DNA of 64,000 bases from Pilibacter termitis. Its GTDB lineage: Bacteria > Bacillota > Bacilli > Lactobacillales > Streptococcaceae. Of this stretch, positions 36,439-45,186 are shown in pieces; the stretch's first letter is position 1, and the number at the start of each line of letters is the position of its first letter. The notes beneath the pieces are model-generated. The model did not search any database, was not told the DNA's origin, and was given only the letters and a program-made list of their open reading frames with translations. A program made the position numbers and the translations under genes. The stretch covers positions 1 through 64,000 of the forward strand of contig NZ_FUXI01000003.1 of the NCBI RefSeq assembly GCF_900167335.1, given 5' to 3'.

Positions 36439-36887
36439 TTATCTCACTTGATGAAAGCAATTTGACAAAAGAATTTCTTGCTGAAAAAATATATAATTTA
36501 GCCAACGAAAGTTTTGCTACGGCATCGCCTTACACAAAGGAACAATTTTTGCACAGTTTTAAATATGAAACCTACCTTTTATATATGGATAAAGAGGAGA
36601 TTCTAGGTTTTTTGAGCTATACAAAAGTGCTGGACGAGGCAGAAGTTGTCAATATTGCTGTTTTAAATCAAGCAAAATCCAAAGGAATTGGCAAGCAATT
36701 ATTACACGTTTTATATAATGAACTAAAAAATGAACAAGCCGTCTTATTATTTTTGGAAGTGCGAGAAAGCAACGAAATCGCTCGTGTTTTTTATGAAAAA
36801 GAAGGGTTTATAAAAATATCTGAGCGAAAAAATTATTACCATTCTCCAGTAGAAAACGCAATCGTGATGCAGAAAAAATTGCTATAA
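36435..36887 (+). CDS. rimI: Ribosomal protein S18 N-acetyltransferase RimI, second copy
   Basis: A 150-residue GNAT enzyme; ATGA overlap with the preceding gene. Acetyl-CoA loop NQAKSKGIGKQLL and the RimI signature VRESNEIARVFYEKEGF with RKNYYHSPVENAIVM are close to the canonical enzyme, so this is the better rimI candidate. Known RimI acetylates the alanine at the N terminus of S18. It precedes tsaD by 44 nt. Confidence 0.88.
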   Translation: MIISLDESNLTKEFLAEKIYNLANESFATASPYTKEQFLHSFKYETYLLYMDKEEILGFLSYTKVLDEAEVVNIAVLNQAKSKGIGKQLLHVLYNELKNEQAVLLFLEVRESNEIARVFYEKEGFIKISERKNYYHSPVENAIVMQKKLL

Positions 36888-36931
36888 ATCCCAAAAAAAA
36901 TTTTTAATTAAACAAAGAATGGAAGAAGTAA

Positions 36932-37960
36932 ATGAATATTTTTGAGAATAAAGAGAGAAAATTGATTTTAGCTATTGAAACAAGCTGCGATGAAACAAGT
37001 GTGGCAGTTGTGGAAAATGGGGAGAAATTGCTAAGCAATGTTGTGGCGAGTCAAGTGAAGAGTCATCAACGTTTTGGCGGGATTGTTCCAGAAGTTGCTA
37101 GTCGTCATCATGTGGAGCAGATTACGCTGTTGCTTGATGAGGCACTTTCGGAGGCGGATGTTCGTGCGGAGGAGCTTTCTGCGGTTGCGGTAACGTATGG
37201 TCCGGGGCTTGTTGGAGCATTATTGATTGGAGTGTGTGCGGCAAAAGCATTTGCGTGGGCAAACCAAATACCGCTTATTCCAGTCAATCACATGGCAGGG
37301 CATATTTATGCAGCAAAAGTTGAGGCGAAATTGGCATTTCCACTTTTGGCACTTTTGGTTAGTGGTGGACATACTGAGCTTGTTTACATGGAAAATGACG
37401 GGAAATATGAAATTGTTGGCGAAACACGAGATGATGCAGCAGGTGAGGCGTATGACAAAGTAGGACGTGTAATGGGAATAAAATACCCAAGTGGCAAGGA
37501 AATTGATGAACTGGCACATATTGGAGACGACACTTTTCATTTCCCACGTGCAATGATGAACGAAGATAATTTTGATTTTAGTTTTTCTGGTTTAAAATCA
37601 GCATTTATCAATACTGTGCATAATGCTGAGCAACGTGAAGAAATTTTAAGTAAAGTTGATTTATCTGCCTCGTTTCAAGCGGCAGTAGTTGATGTTTTAG
37701 CAGAAAAAACGATGAGATGTTTGCAAAAATTCCCAGCAAAATCGCTAGTCGTAGCAGGAGGCGTAGCAGCCAATCAGGGCTTGCGTGAACGCTTAGAGCA
37801 AGAAGTTTCCCAATTGCAAGAAGAAGTAAAACTCATCATTCCGCCAATTCGTCTTTGCGGTGACAATGCTGGAATGATTGGTGTAGCAGCATTTATCGAG
37901 GCAGAAAAAGGAAATTTTGCTAATTTAGATTTAAATGCCATACCTTCGCTTTCCTTATAA
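36932..37960 (+). CDS. tsaD: tRNA N6-adenosine threonylcarbamoyltransferase TsaD
   Basis: A 342-residue catalytic subunit of t6A synthesis. [12 protein letters not shown] near the N terminus, [11 protein letters not shown], the metal-binding HMAGHIYA (HxxxH), SGGHTEL, and [13 protein letters not shown] are all intact. Works with TsaB and TsaE; tsaE is not in the window. Confidence 0.97.
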   Translation: MNIFENKERKLILAIETSCDETSVAVVENGEKLLSNVVASQVKSHQRFGGIVPEVASRHHVEQITLLLDEALSEADVRAEELSAVAVTYGPGLVGALLIGVCAAKAFAWANQIPLIPVNHMAGHIYAAKVEAKLAFPLLALLVSGGHTELVYMENDGKYEIVGETRDDAAGEAYDKVGRVMGIKYPSGKEIDELAHIGDDTFHFPRAMMNEDNFDFSFSGLKSAFINTVHNAEQREEILSKVDLSASFQAAVVDVLAEKTMRCLQKFPAKSLVVAGGVAANQGLRERLEQEVSQLQEEVKLIIPPIRLCGDNAGMIGVAAFIEAEKGNFANLDLNAIPSLSL

Positions 37961-37971
37961 GAAATTTTTAC

Positions 37972-37999
37972 TTGACGGATGTTGATAGTGTGTTATAAT
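37972..37999 (+). promoter_or_regulatory. Promoter of the FMN riboswitch-ribU transcript
   Basis: TTGACG and TATAAT separated by 16 bp, with the riboswitch starting about 20 nt downstream. Confidence 0.82.
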
Positions 38000-38020
38000 A
38001 AATCTGTATTTTAATATGTT

Positions 38021-38130
38021 CGTCTTCAGGGCAGGGTGTAATTCCCGACCGGCAGTAAAGTCTGCGAAACCGTTTGGTTTGAATCGGTGCAATTCCGATA
38101 CCGACAGTATAGTCTGGATGGAAGAAGATG
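38021..38130 (+). promoter_or_regulatory. FMN riboswitch (RFN element)
   Basis: All conserved RFN blocks are visible: cttcagggcagggtg, aattcccgaccggcagt, gtctgcgaaaccg, ggtgcaattccgataccgac and agtctggatggaagaaga. The following terminator hairpin makes it an off-switch: FMN ends transcription before ribU. Confidence 0.96.
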
Positions 38131-38176
38131 GCTAAGAGTTTGTATTTTGCAAATTCTACGTTTTTTGACGTACATT

Positions 38177-38209
38177 CAGCCGTTCTTCTTTATGTTGAAC
38201 GGTTTTTTT
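38177..38209 (+). terminator. FMN riboswitch terminator
   Basis: ccgttc pairs with gaacgg across an 11-nt loop, followed by seven T, in the leader of ribU. Confidence 0.85.
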
Positions 38210-38283
38210 GTATCCATTATTCTGAGCGAACAATACAATCATCCCTCGTTTTTACGAGATTAAAATTTAAGGAGGACTCTACT

Positions 38284-38874
38284 ATGAGCCAAAATCAAAC
38301 AAAACGTATTGTTTTTATCGCTATTCTCTCTGCAATCTCTGTATTGCTCATGCAGTTTTTACAGCTTCCCTTATGGTTTACAGGGGATTTTATGAAAATT
38401 GATTTATCCATTATTCCAATTTTAATTGGACTCTTTATACTAGGACTTCCCTCTGCAATGGCGATTTTAATTCTCCGTTCAGTGTTAAAACTCCTAATTT
38501 TCAATGAAGGAGTCGGTACAATGATCGGTTTGCCGATGAACATTATTGCAATGGGGATTTTCGTGATAGCCATTTGGTTCCTTCTAAAAAACGAGGAGTA
38601 TTTCTCAATGAAACGATTTATTCTCGGAGGTTTCCTCGGCACTGTTCTTCTAACGATTGCCATGGCAATTTTAAACTATGTCTATGCCATTCCAATGTAC
38701 GAAGTTTTTGCGAATTTTTCTCTTTCAAAAATCGGCATGACACTAAAAGATTGGATTATCGGTATGGTTCTCCCATTCAATTTAATTCAAGGAGTTCTTT
38801 TGACATTTGTAACAAGTATCGTTATGATTCCTTTGAACAAGGTAGTGCGAGTGGAAAAAATGAAGTTTTTGTGA
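38284..38874 (+). CDS. ribU: Riboflavin ECF transporter S component RibU
   Basis: A 196-residue membrane protein with six membrane segments, starting MSQNQTKRIVFIAILSAISV. It binds riboflavin; the shared ECF energising module is elsewhere. ATG 38284 follows aaggagg; the longer in-frame ORF begins inside the riboswitch and is not translated. Control by the FMN riboswitch confirms the substrate. Confidence 0.95.
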   Translation: MSQNQTKRIVFIAILSAISVLLMQFLQLPLWFTGDFMKIDLSIIPILIGLFILGLPSAMAILILRSVLKLLIFNEGVGTMIGLPMNIIAMGIFVIAIWFLLKNEEYFSMKRFILGGFLGTVLLTIAMAILNYVYAIPMYEVFANFSLSKIGMTLKDWIIGMVLPFNLIQGVLLTFVTSIVMIPLNKVVRVEKMKFL

Positions 38875-38930
38875 AAATATTCATTTTGTAATTGAAGTTT
38901 CGTTGAAAAAGAAGAATATAATGAATTTCA

Positions 38931-38970
38931 AAAGAAAGCAGATTTCACAAGAGGTCTGTTTTCTTTTTGT
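38931..38970 (+). terminator. ribU terminator
   Basis: agaaagcaga pairs with tctgttttct across a 12-nt loop; T-rich tail. The rest of 38971-39177 holds no gene; it contains a promoter at 39073-39101. Confidence 0.75.
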
Positions 38971-39072
38971 TTGTCTATAAATGATAAAAGTAACAGAACA
39001 AATATAGAGGGGTAAATGAACAGTAAAATAACAATGAAATTATTACTTTTTAGTAACAAATGAGCGATACAC

Positions 39073-39101
39073 TTGTATTCTGGCTTACATAGGTATATTA
39101 T
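39073..39101 (+). promoter_or_regulatory. Promoter of the small membrane protein gene
   Basis: TTGTAT, 17-bp spacer, TATTAT; the gene starts 77 nt downstream. Confidence 0.6.
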
Positions 39102-39177
39102 AAAAAACGTAAAGAAAAAAGAAACAAGCACATAAAAAAACAACTACTAAATTTTATAATGAAGAAAGGTGCAAAAT

Positions 39178-39561
39178 ATGAAACATATACTTTTAAAACT
39201 TTTGTTGATGTTAGGTTTTTCTTTACCAACAGAAGTGCTAGCCATTTACATAGAACATACATACTTTTTAGAGATAGGATTCGTTTTATCTGTACTTATT
39301 ACCTTCTTCCTTGCGTTTTTCGCTCAAATCATCAGAGCTAGAAAATCTTGGATACTAGGAAATGGTTTGACACTTGTGACAACGGTAATATTTGAAACAA
39401 CAGTAGACAAAAATTATTTATTTGAACATAGTTGGTCAACGATTAACTTGCTTGTTTTTATTTTTGTCGTTTGTTGGCTTGTGCCACAAGTTTTCGGTGC
39501 GATTTGGGGGTATCTTTATGTTTCCTCAAGTCTTTACCGCAATCGCAGAACGCAAGAGTAA
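39178..39561 (+). CDS. Small integral membrane protein of unknown function
   Basis: A 127-residue protein with about four hydrophobic segments (roughly residues 5-23, 30-50, 58-72, 88-112). No family is recognised. ATG 39178 follows gaagaaagg at a good distance. Own promoter and terminator, so it is a single-gene unit between ribU and the Mga-like regulator, with no functional hint from neighbours. Confidence 0.7.
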   Translation: MKHILLKLLLMLGFSLPTEVLAIYIEHTYFLEIGFVLSVLITFFLAFFAQIIRARKSWILGNGLTLVTTVIFETTVDKNYLFEHSWSTINLLVFIFVVCWLVPQVFGAIWGYLYVSSSLYRNRRTQE

Positions 39562-39566
39562 TCGAA

Positions 39567-39606
39567 GAAAAAAATCGTAGAAATTAACTTTTCTATGATT
39601 TTTTTG
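39567..39606 (+). terminator. Terminator of the small membrane protein gene
   Basis: aaaaaaatcgtagaaa pairs with tttctatgattttttt around a short loop (one mismatch). Confidence 0.8.
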
Positions 39607-39710
39607 CGAACAGTATACAAAAAGATAGGAAAAACAAAATGACAACGTTCGTTTTTTAACAGAATATTTCTTGCCTTTGCCATTTTGGTAGTACCTTCTA
39701 AAATCCCCTA

Positions 39711-39739
39711 TTGTTAAAAAAAATTTAATTGTTTATAAT
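39711..39739 (+). promoter_or_regulatory. Promoter of the Mga-like regulator
   Basis: TTGTTA and TATAAT with a 17-bp spacer, 37 nt before the start. Confidence 0.72.
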
Positions 39740-39776
39740 AGAGATAACGAGAATAGAGAAAGGATTGGAGGCTAAT

Positions 39777-41261
39777 ATGTTTTTTGATGAATTAATGTTT
39801 GAGCATTCAGAGCAGATGAAATTGGAAGTATTCCATTCTTTGTCAACGGTTATGCCGGGCGAGTATCAGCTTTACTATTTTGCGGAGCAGCACGCACTGA
39901 CCTATCATCAAATTTCTAAATTAATCGGGGAAATTGATAAGGATATTGAGCAAATGTATCCTCAATGGAAAAAATTATTAATTGGAAATGGAAAAGTGAG
40001 GATTCCTGAAAAAAGAATGAAACTAGACAAATATCGTTTTCACCTTTGGCGACAAACGGTGCCATATCAGTTTATTGAGGCGGTATTTTTAGGTCGAGAA
40101 ATCAACGTGATTGATTTTTGTAAGGAAAAAGGCATTGGGCGGTCGACACTTTATCGTAAATTACTAAATTTGATTGATTTTTTAAAGGAATTTGATATTA
40201 AAGTCAACTATAATCCGATTGATTTTATTGGTGAAGAGGCGTTGATTCGCATTATTTTTAGCTACCTTTTTTGGATTGGTTCACGTGGAATTGACACGCC
40301 AGAATTCGCCAATAAAGAGCTGGCGAACCAAATGCTTCAGCGAAATATTGAAATTGGGTATGAAACAGAAAGTTATATTGGTCACAAACAACTTTTGATG
40401 AGTCTTTACGTTGCCAATGCTCGCTTGGAAACGGGACATTTTGTAGAAAAAAAAGTAGCACTTTCTAGTGTTTTTAGTGAAACACCGCTATTTGAAAGTA
40501 AAATATTGGGCAATTTACCTTTTATTCCGAAAGGAAAAATGGAGGATGAGCTTTATTTTTATTATTTCTTTGTCTATATTTTGCATAGTTATTCAGATGT
40601 AAATGATGTGATGATTGGAAAAATCATTGATATTTTCCTGAAAAAGCAAAAGAATCATGTTGTCACTCAGCTAGTCGAAAGATATTTACAAAGTTTTGAT
40701 AAAAATAAACTTCAAATGACGCCAGATCAATTTCGTGTTTTAACTGCGAATTTACTTGCGATTGCGTATAGCTATTACGTTTATGAACATCCATTGCCAG
40801 ATTTAGAGTCGCTTACGATTCCTGTAAATTTAGAGAACAAGGAATATATTCGATTAGTTGAAAAAAACAAGGAGTTTTTCGAGCGAACATTGAAAGAACC
40901 ACAATTTGAAAAATTTCAGGTTGCTCAAGGGCATTTTGTTCGTAGATTTACAAACATGACTTTGCCGTATTTGATTCATTTTGACTCAATCAATAAATTG
41001 CAACTAGGCATTGCATTAGAGAACAATCCAATTTTGCAAAACAACTTGAAAGTTTTTTTAAATCGCTTGAATTTTGTAGAATTGGAACCATTCCAAATTG
41101 AGAAAGCAGAAGAATATGATGTGGTCATTCACTCAAGTAGCATAGTAACAGAAGAATTGCCGAATATTCAACATTCTTTTCTCTGGGACATTGGTTATGG
41201 TGAAAAAGAGATGTATTGGCTTTACACGTCTTTGCACAAACTTTATCTTGAAAAACAATAA
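39777..41261 (+). CDS. Mga-family transcriptional regulator
   Basis: A 494-residue cytoplasmic regulator. N-terminal Mga-type helix-turn-helix domains are visible (YYFAEQHALTYHQISKLIGEI and, near residue 110-140, INVIDFCKEKGIGRSTLYRKL; each a helix-turn-helix with central Leu/Gly pattern). The long middle may be PRD-like and the C terminus EIIB-like, as in Mga, AtxA and MafR, but no clear phospho-histidine was identified. ATG 39777 follows attggag. Targets are unknown; it is not next to sugar genes. Confidence 0.75.
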   Translation: MFFDELMFEHSEQMKLEVFHSLSTVMPGEYQLYYFAEQHALTYHQISKLIGEIDKDIEQMYPQWKKLLIGNGKVRIPEKRMKLDKYRFHLWRQTVPYQFIEAVFLGREINVIDFCKEKGIGRSTLYRKLLNLIDFLKEFDIKVNYNPIDFIGEEALIRIIFSYLFWIGSRGIDTPEFANKELANQMLQRNIEIGYETESYIGHKQLLMSLYVANARLETGHFVEKKVALSSVFSETPLFESKILGNLPFIPKGKMEDELYFYYFFVYILHSYSDVNDVMIGKIIDIFLKKQKNHVVTQLVERYLQSFDKNKLQMTPDQFRVLTANLLAIAYSYYVYEHPLPDLESLTIPVNLENKEYIRLVEKNKEFFERTLKEPQFEKFQVAQGHFVRRFTNMTLPYLIHFDSINKLQLGIALENNPILQNNLKVFLNRLNFVELEPFQIEKAEEYDVVIHSSSIVTEELPNIQHSFLWDIGYGEKEMYWLYTSLHKLYLEKQ

Positions 41262-41275
41262 AGGGCAATTGTCAA

Positions 41276-41643
41276 GAAAAGCGAAGAGGGGCGAACAGGA
41301 GTTTGTCGCAGTGAGCCACAGCATTTACTTGCTGGAAACGAAGTTTCCAGTGCTGTTGCGAACAGCGACCAAACTCCTGCCCCTCGTAGCTAGACATAGA
41401 AAAGCGAGAGGGGCGATTTGAAGTCTGCAACAGCGAACACTGTCGTTCATTTACTAGAAACGTAAGTTTCTAGCGACATTGTGAGCAGTTGCCAGACTTC
41501 AGCCCCTCGTAGCTGGACAAAAAGAAAAGCGGAGAGGGGCGAACAGGAGTTTGTCGTAGTGAGCCACAGCATTTATTTACTGGAAACGAAGTTTCCAGTG
41601 CTGTTGCGAACAGCGACCCAACACCTGCCCCTCGCAGCTAGAC
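41276..41643 (+). repeat. Tandem array of three family A palindromes
   Basis: Units start at 41276, 41399 and 41524. Unit 1: arms ggagtttgtcgc/gcgaccaaactcc, inner cagca/tgctg, tip ctggaaac/gtttccag. Unit 2: arms gaagtctgcaac/gttgccagacttc, inner tgtcg/cgaca, tip ctagaaac/gtttctag. Unit 3 resembles unit 1 with small changes. Each is joined to the next by ctcgtagctagaca followed by gaaaagcg. It fills most of the gap between the Mga-like gene and the toxin locus; no gene is seen. Confidence 0.9.
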
Positions 41644-41656
41644 AAAAAGAAAACGC

Positions 41657-41685
41657 TTGTTTTATCAAAGTTTTTACATTAAAAT
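41657..41685 (+). promoter_or_regulatory. Putative promoter of the toxin mRNA
   Basis: TTGTTT, 17-bp spacer, TAAAAT, about 65 nt before the leader ORF. Confidence 0.55.
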
Positions 41686-41749
41686 GATTAGTAGAAGAAC
41701 GAAAGTTTAATAATGGTGGCTTAGTACAATCTGAAAGGATGTGGTGCCT

Positions 41750-41812
41750 ATGGGAGAAATCTCTAACACTCAGAACTTACAGAAAGGAAAAGCAATTTAT
41801 GACAGTGGTTGA
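41750..41812 (+). CDS. 20-codon leader ORF overlapping the toxin start
   Basis: ATG 41750 behind aaaggatgtgg encodes MGEISNTQNLQKGKAIYDSG and stops at 41810-41812, 11 nt past the first base of the toxin ATG (41799), in another frame. Such overlap suggests that its translation governs toxin translation. The peptide itself resembles nothing recognised. Confidence 0.55.
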   Translation: MGEISNTQNLQKGKAIYDSG

Positions 41813-41903
41813 GACCTTTCAATTAATGTTTCTTTTTGGAACATTTATTGTTGGGTTGCTAAACCTAGTCGTTGCCTTAATCAAATTAGGCAATAAAAAA
41901 TAG
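41799..41903 (+). CDS. Holin-like type I toxin peptide
   Basis: A 34-residue peptide, MTVVETFQLMFLFGTF then a hydrophobic segment ending LVVALIKLGNKK. One membrane segment with a short acidic N terminus and a Lys-rich end is the pattern of the putative holin-like toxins (Toxin_holin_2, TxpA-like) in Lactobacillales and Bacillus. These damage the membrane when not repressed by an antisense RNA. Ribosome site gaaagga. An antisense promoter and terminator lie downstream on the other strand. Confidence 0.82.
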   Translation: MTVVETFQLMFLFGTFIVGLLNLVVALIKLGNKK

Positions 41904-41983
41904 ACCGTTCTTAACTTTGGCAGGTTAAACGGTCTATATTGACTAAATACCAAGCCACCGACTTTTAATCGGTCGTTCTTTCT
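41893..41983 (-). ncRNA. Predicted antisense antitoxin RNA (RatA-like)
   Basis: A minus-strand transcript of about 90 nt is predicted from a promoter at 41990-42017 to an intrinsic terminator: agaccgtt/aacggtct (41902-41935) followed, on the minus strand, by attttttatt. It would cover the toxin stop and its 3' region and contains a second hairpin, accgac/gtcggt type (41957-41973). The arrangement equals the txpA/RatA type I module. Ends are inferred from promoter and terminator only. Confidence 0.72.
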
Positions 41984-41989
41984 ATTTTT

Positions 41990-42017
41990 ATTATATATCA
42001 AAAACAGAAGAAGTCAA
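41990..42017 (-). promoter_or_regulatory. Promoter of the antisense RNA
   Basis: On the minus strand, -35 TTGACT (plus 42012-42017), 16-bp spacer, -10 TATAAT (plus 41990-41995). It is closer to consensus than the toxin promoter, as usual for an antitoxin RNA. Confidence 0.75.
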
Positions 42018-42036
42018 CTAAACAATCACAAATAAA

Positions 42037-42080
42037 GCAAAAGCTAACTTTCATTTTATTTTGAGAGTTGGCTTTTTTTT
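42037..42080 (+). terminator. Terminator before prfB
   Basis: aaagctaactttc pairs with gagagttggcttt, followed by a T-run. Confidence 0.75.
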
Positions 42081-42156
42081 GATGAAGAATCCCTTAAAGT
42101 ATGGTATAGTGAAGTGTTGGTAATATTAAGCAATAAAATAACGGAGGATTTGTATT

Positions 42157-43255
42157 ATGGAACTTTCAGAAATAAAATCAAAACTAGGAGAATTTTCTTC
42201 GACGATAACAAGTTTTAGGAGGTCTCTTTGACTTCGACCATTTGGAAGAAGAAATTGCAACCAATGAGCATGAAATGAGTCATCCTGATTTTTGGAATGA
42301 TAATGAGGCAGCTCAAAAATTAATTGATGCGACCAATGTGTTGAAAATGACGTATGACACATTTTTGGCAATGCAAAATGAGCTAGAGGAACTTTTTTTA
42401 ATGCTTGAAATGCAAGAAGAAGATGATGATGAGGATTTACAAACGGAATTGGAAGAACGCATGGAGCATTTGCAAGAGAAAATCACAAGCTATGAGCTTG
42501 ATTTGCTTTTGAATGAGCCGTACGATAAAAATAATGCGATTTTGGAACTTCATCCGGGTGCTGGTGGAACGGAAAGTCAAGATTGGGGAAGTATGTTGCT
42601 TAGAATGTATACACGTTGGGCAGAAAAACATGGTTTTACAGTTGAGACACTCGATTATCTTGCAGGAGACGAGGCGGGGATTAAGAGCGTGACGCTTTTG
42701 ATAAAAGGGCATAATGCTTATGGTTATCTTCGTAGTGAAAAAGGAGTGCATCGGTTGGTGCGTATTTCACCGTTTGACTCAGCAAGTAGACGGCACACTT
42801 CGTTTTGCTCGGTGGACATTATGCCAGAGTTAGATGACAATGTGGAAATCGACATCAATCCGGACGATTTGAAAGTGGATGTTTTTCGGGCAAGTGGTGC
42901 TGGTGGGCAACATATTAATAAAACAAGTTCGGCGGTCAGAATTACCCACATTCCGACAGGGATTGTAACACAATCACAAGCACAACGTTCGCAATTTAAA
43001 AACCGAGACCAAGCGATGAGTATGTTAAAAGCAAAACTTTATCAGCTTGAAATGGAAAAAAAAGCACAGGAAGCGGCAAGTCTAAAAGGGGAACAGCTTG
43101 AAATTGGCTGGGGTTCTCAAATCCGTTCCTATGTGTTTCATCCATACTCTATGGTAAAAGACCATAGAACCAACTATGAGACAGGCAATGTGAACTCTGT
43201 AATGGACGGAGATTTAGACGGATTTATTGATGCGTATTTGAAAATGCAACTGTAA
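42157..43255 (+). CDS. prfB: Peptide chain release factor 2, with programmed +1 frameshift
   Basis: RF2 reads UGA and UAA. Codons 1-24 (42157-42228) end at CTT TGA C; an internal Shine-Dalgarno aggagg (42217-42222) sits 3 nt before CTT. A +1 shift moves to GAC at 42230 and continues to 43255, giving 365 residues. RF2 motifs [15 protein letters not shown] (SPF) and [15 protein letters not shown] (GGQ) are intact. Without the shift only a 24-residue peptide is made, giving autoregulation by RF2 level. secA, the usual upstream neighbour, is absent. Confidence 0.97.
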
Positions 43256-43433
43256 GGTAGTGAAGTTTTCACGAAATTGAAATGTAACTGTAATCTGTCT
43301 AGTGTGCAAGACATATAAACTCGTGCTATAATCGTAAGGACTTTGAAAATGCGGAGTGAGACGCACACGTTTTGCCAGAAAAATGGTTCAATGGAAAAAT
43401 AAAAACAATGTTACAAGAAGGAGAATTACTCTC

Positions 43434-44126
43434 ATGGCAATGATTGAAATGAAAGATGTTGCAAAGAAATATTCTAACGGCACAACAGCTCTTAGAAATC
43501 TTTCTGTCAATATCAGACAAGGAGAATTTGTCTATGTAGTTGGCCCGAGTGGTGCGGGGAAATCTACATTTATTAAATTGATGTACCGAGAAGAAAAGGC
43601 AAGCAAAGGGAAAATTAACGTTGCAGGCTGGGATTTAATTAAAGTGAAAAATCGTGATGTTCCCCTACTTCGCCGTGAAATTGGCGTGGTGTTTCAAGAT
43701 TATAAATTACTTCCAAAGAAAACTGTTTATGAAAATGTTGCGTATGCAATGCAAGTAATTGGTAAAAAGCCTCGTGAAATCAAGCGACGTGTAATGGAAG
43801 TGTTAGACCTTGTAGGGTTGAAACACAAAGTGCGGATGTTTCCGAGCGAACTTTCAGGTGGGGAACAGCAACGTGTGGCGATTGCTCGTGCGATTGTGAA
43901 CACACCAAAAGTGTTGATTGCAGACGAACCAACTGGAAATCTTGACCCTGAGAACTCATGGGAAATCATGAATTTATTGGAGCGTATCAACTTACAAGGT
44001 ACAACGGTAGTGATGGCGACACATAATTCTCAAATAGTAAATACATTGCGTCACCGTGTGCTTGCAGTAGAAAATGGACGAATTGTCCGCGATGACCACG
44101 AAGGAGAGTATGGCTACGATGATTAG
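43434..44126 (+). CDS. ftsE: Cell division ATP-binding protein FtsE
   Basis: A 230-residue ABC ATPase that acts with FtsX at the septum to switch on peptidoglycan hydrolases. Walker A GPSGAGKSTFIKLMYREE, signature LSGGEQQRVAIARA and Walker B VLIADEPTGNLDP. ATG 43434 follows agaaggag; earlier in-frame codons lack a ribosome site. A TATAAT (about 43323-43328) may be its promoter. Confidence 0.96.
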   Translation: MAMIEMKDVAKKYSNGTTALRNLSVNIRQGEFVYVVGPSGAGKSTFIKLMYREEKASKGKINVAGWDLIKVKNRDVPLLRREIGVVFQDYKLLPKKTVYENVAYAMQVIGKKPREIKRRVMEVLDLVGLKHKVRMFPSELSGGEQQRVAIARAIVNTPKVLIADEPTGNLDPENSWEIMNLLERINLQGTTVVMATHNSQIVNTLRHRVLAVENGRIVRDDHEGEYGYDD

Positions 44127-45021
44127 AACATTTTTCAGACATTTAGGTGAATCCTTAAAAAGCCTGAAGCGTAATGGGTGGATGACACTTGCCTCGACGA
44201 GTGCTGTTACGATTACGCTAATACTTGTTGGGATTTTCTTGGGTGTAATATTAAATGTGCAAAACCTTGCCCAAGACATAGAAAATGACGTGAATGTGAA
44301 TGTCTATGTTGTTACAGGAACAAAGCAAAAGGAAATGGATAGCTTGGAAAAGGAATTGAAAGAAATTCCAAATGTGGAAAAGGTCACATTTTCAAGTAAA
44401 GATGAACAATACAAAAAGATATTGAAAGCAATGGGGAAAGAGTGGAAAATGATTGAAGGGGACGCTAACCCGCTTTATGATGTATTCATTCTTTCAACGA
44501 AGCCGGATAGTAAAAAAGATAAGCAGAAAGTGATTGATGCGGTTGCAAAAAAAGCAAGTGCGTTAGAACACGTGCAAAAAGCAGATTATGGTGGCATGAA
44601 AACAGAAAAGCTTTTGAAGTTTTCAAGTAATGTGCGACTTTGGGGCTTTGCAGCAGCAGCACTTTTACTCTTTGTAGCAGTCTTTTTGATTAGCAATACT
44701 ATTCGGATTACGATTATTTCTCGTCAAAGAGAAATTCAAATCATGCGTCTTGTTGGAGCGAAAAATGGATTTATCCGCTGGCCGTTCTTTCTTGAAGGAG
44801 CATGGATTGGCATGATTGGAGCGATTATCCCCGTAGCACTTGTTGTGTTAGGTTACCCTAAAATATATAGCGTTCTAATGCGTACTCTTGCACAAAGTGA
44901 CTACAAAATTATGTCTGTAAATAGCTTTATCCTCCAAGTAGCACCACTTCTAGCAATCATTGGTATTGTGATTGGTTCTCTTGGGTCAATTATTTCGATG
45001 AGACGTTTCTTGAAGGCGTAA
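44110..45021 (+). CDS. ftsX: Cell division protein FtsX
   Basis: A 303-residue membrane partner of FtsE. N-terminal segment after RNGWMTLASTSAVTITL, an extracellular domain (about residues 55-165), and three C-terminal membrane segments; FLISNTIRITIISRQREIQIMRLVGA (in part) is the family block. It overlaps ftsE. The start could also be ATG 44119 (MIRTFFRHL): aaggag lies 3 nt from the first and 12 nt from the second. Confidence 0.94.
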   Translation: MATMIRTFFRHLGESLKSLKRNGWMTLASTSAVTITLILVGIFLGVILNVQNLAQDIENDVNVNVYVVTGTKQKEMDSLEKELKEIPNVEKVTFSSKDEQYKKILKAMGKEWKMIEGDANPLYDVFILSTKPDSKKDKQKVIDAVAKKASALEHVQKADYGGMKTEKLLKFSSNVRLWGFAAAALLLFVAVFLISNTIRITIISRQREIQIMRLVGAKNGFIRWPFFLEGAWIGMIGAIIPVALVVLGYPKIYSVLMRTLAQSDYKIMSVNSFILQVAPLLAIIGIVIGSLGSIISMRRFLKA

Positions 45022-45030
45022 AAATAAAGA

Positions 45031-45074
45031 AGTTGGGAGGAATAGAAAATTCATCTATTCCTCTCAACTTTTTT
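45031..45074 (+). terminator. ftsEX terminator
   Basis: agttgggaggaataga pairs with tctattcctctcaact (one wobble) and a T-run follows. Confidence 0.88.
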
Positions 45075-45186
45075 CTATTTTTTTTGCACAAAAAATAGTT
45101 TCTCTGGTAAAATTGAAGTACCAAGAACATTCGCAAAAGAGAAATCTTTATGACTTATACTGTAAGTGTATAAAAAAGTAATATCT

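Noticed and set aside
38128-38283. N-terminal extension of RibU
   Set aside because: The extension would be encoded by the riboswitch expression platform including its terminator; the strong aaggagg and family start are at 38284.
41276-41643. CRISPR array
   Set aside because: Units are joined directly with no unique spacers, are about 120 bp long, and are palindromic; no cas genes nearby.
41191-41687. ORFs of 76 and 68 codons sharing a common peptide near SHSIYLLETKFP
   Set aside because: They read through family A palindromes; the shared peptide is the repeat itself, and no ribosome site or codon pattern supports translation.
43265-43300. WalR box before ftsE (tgtaactgtaat)
   Set aside because: The two half-sites are adjacent, whereas WalR sites need a 5-bp gap.
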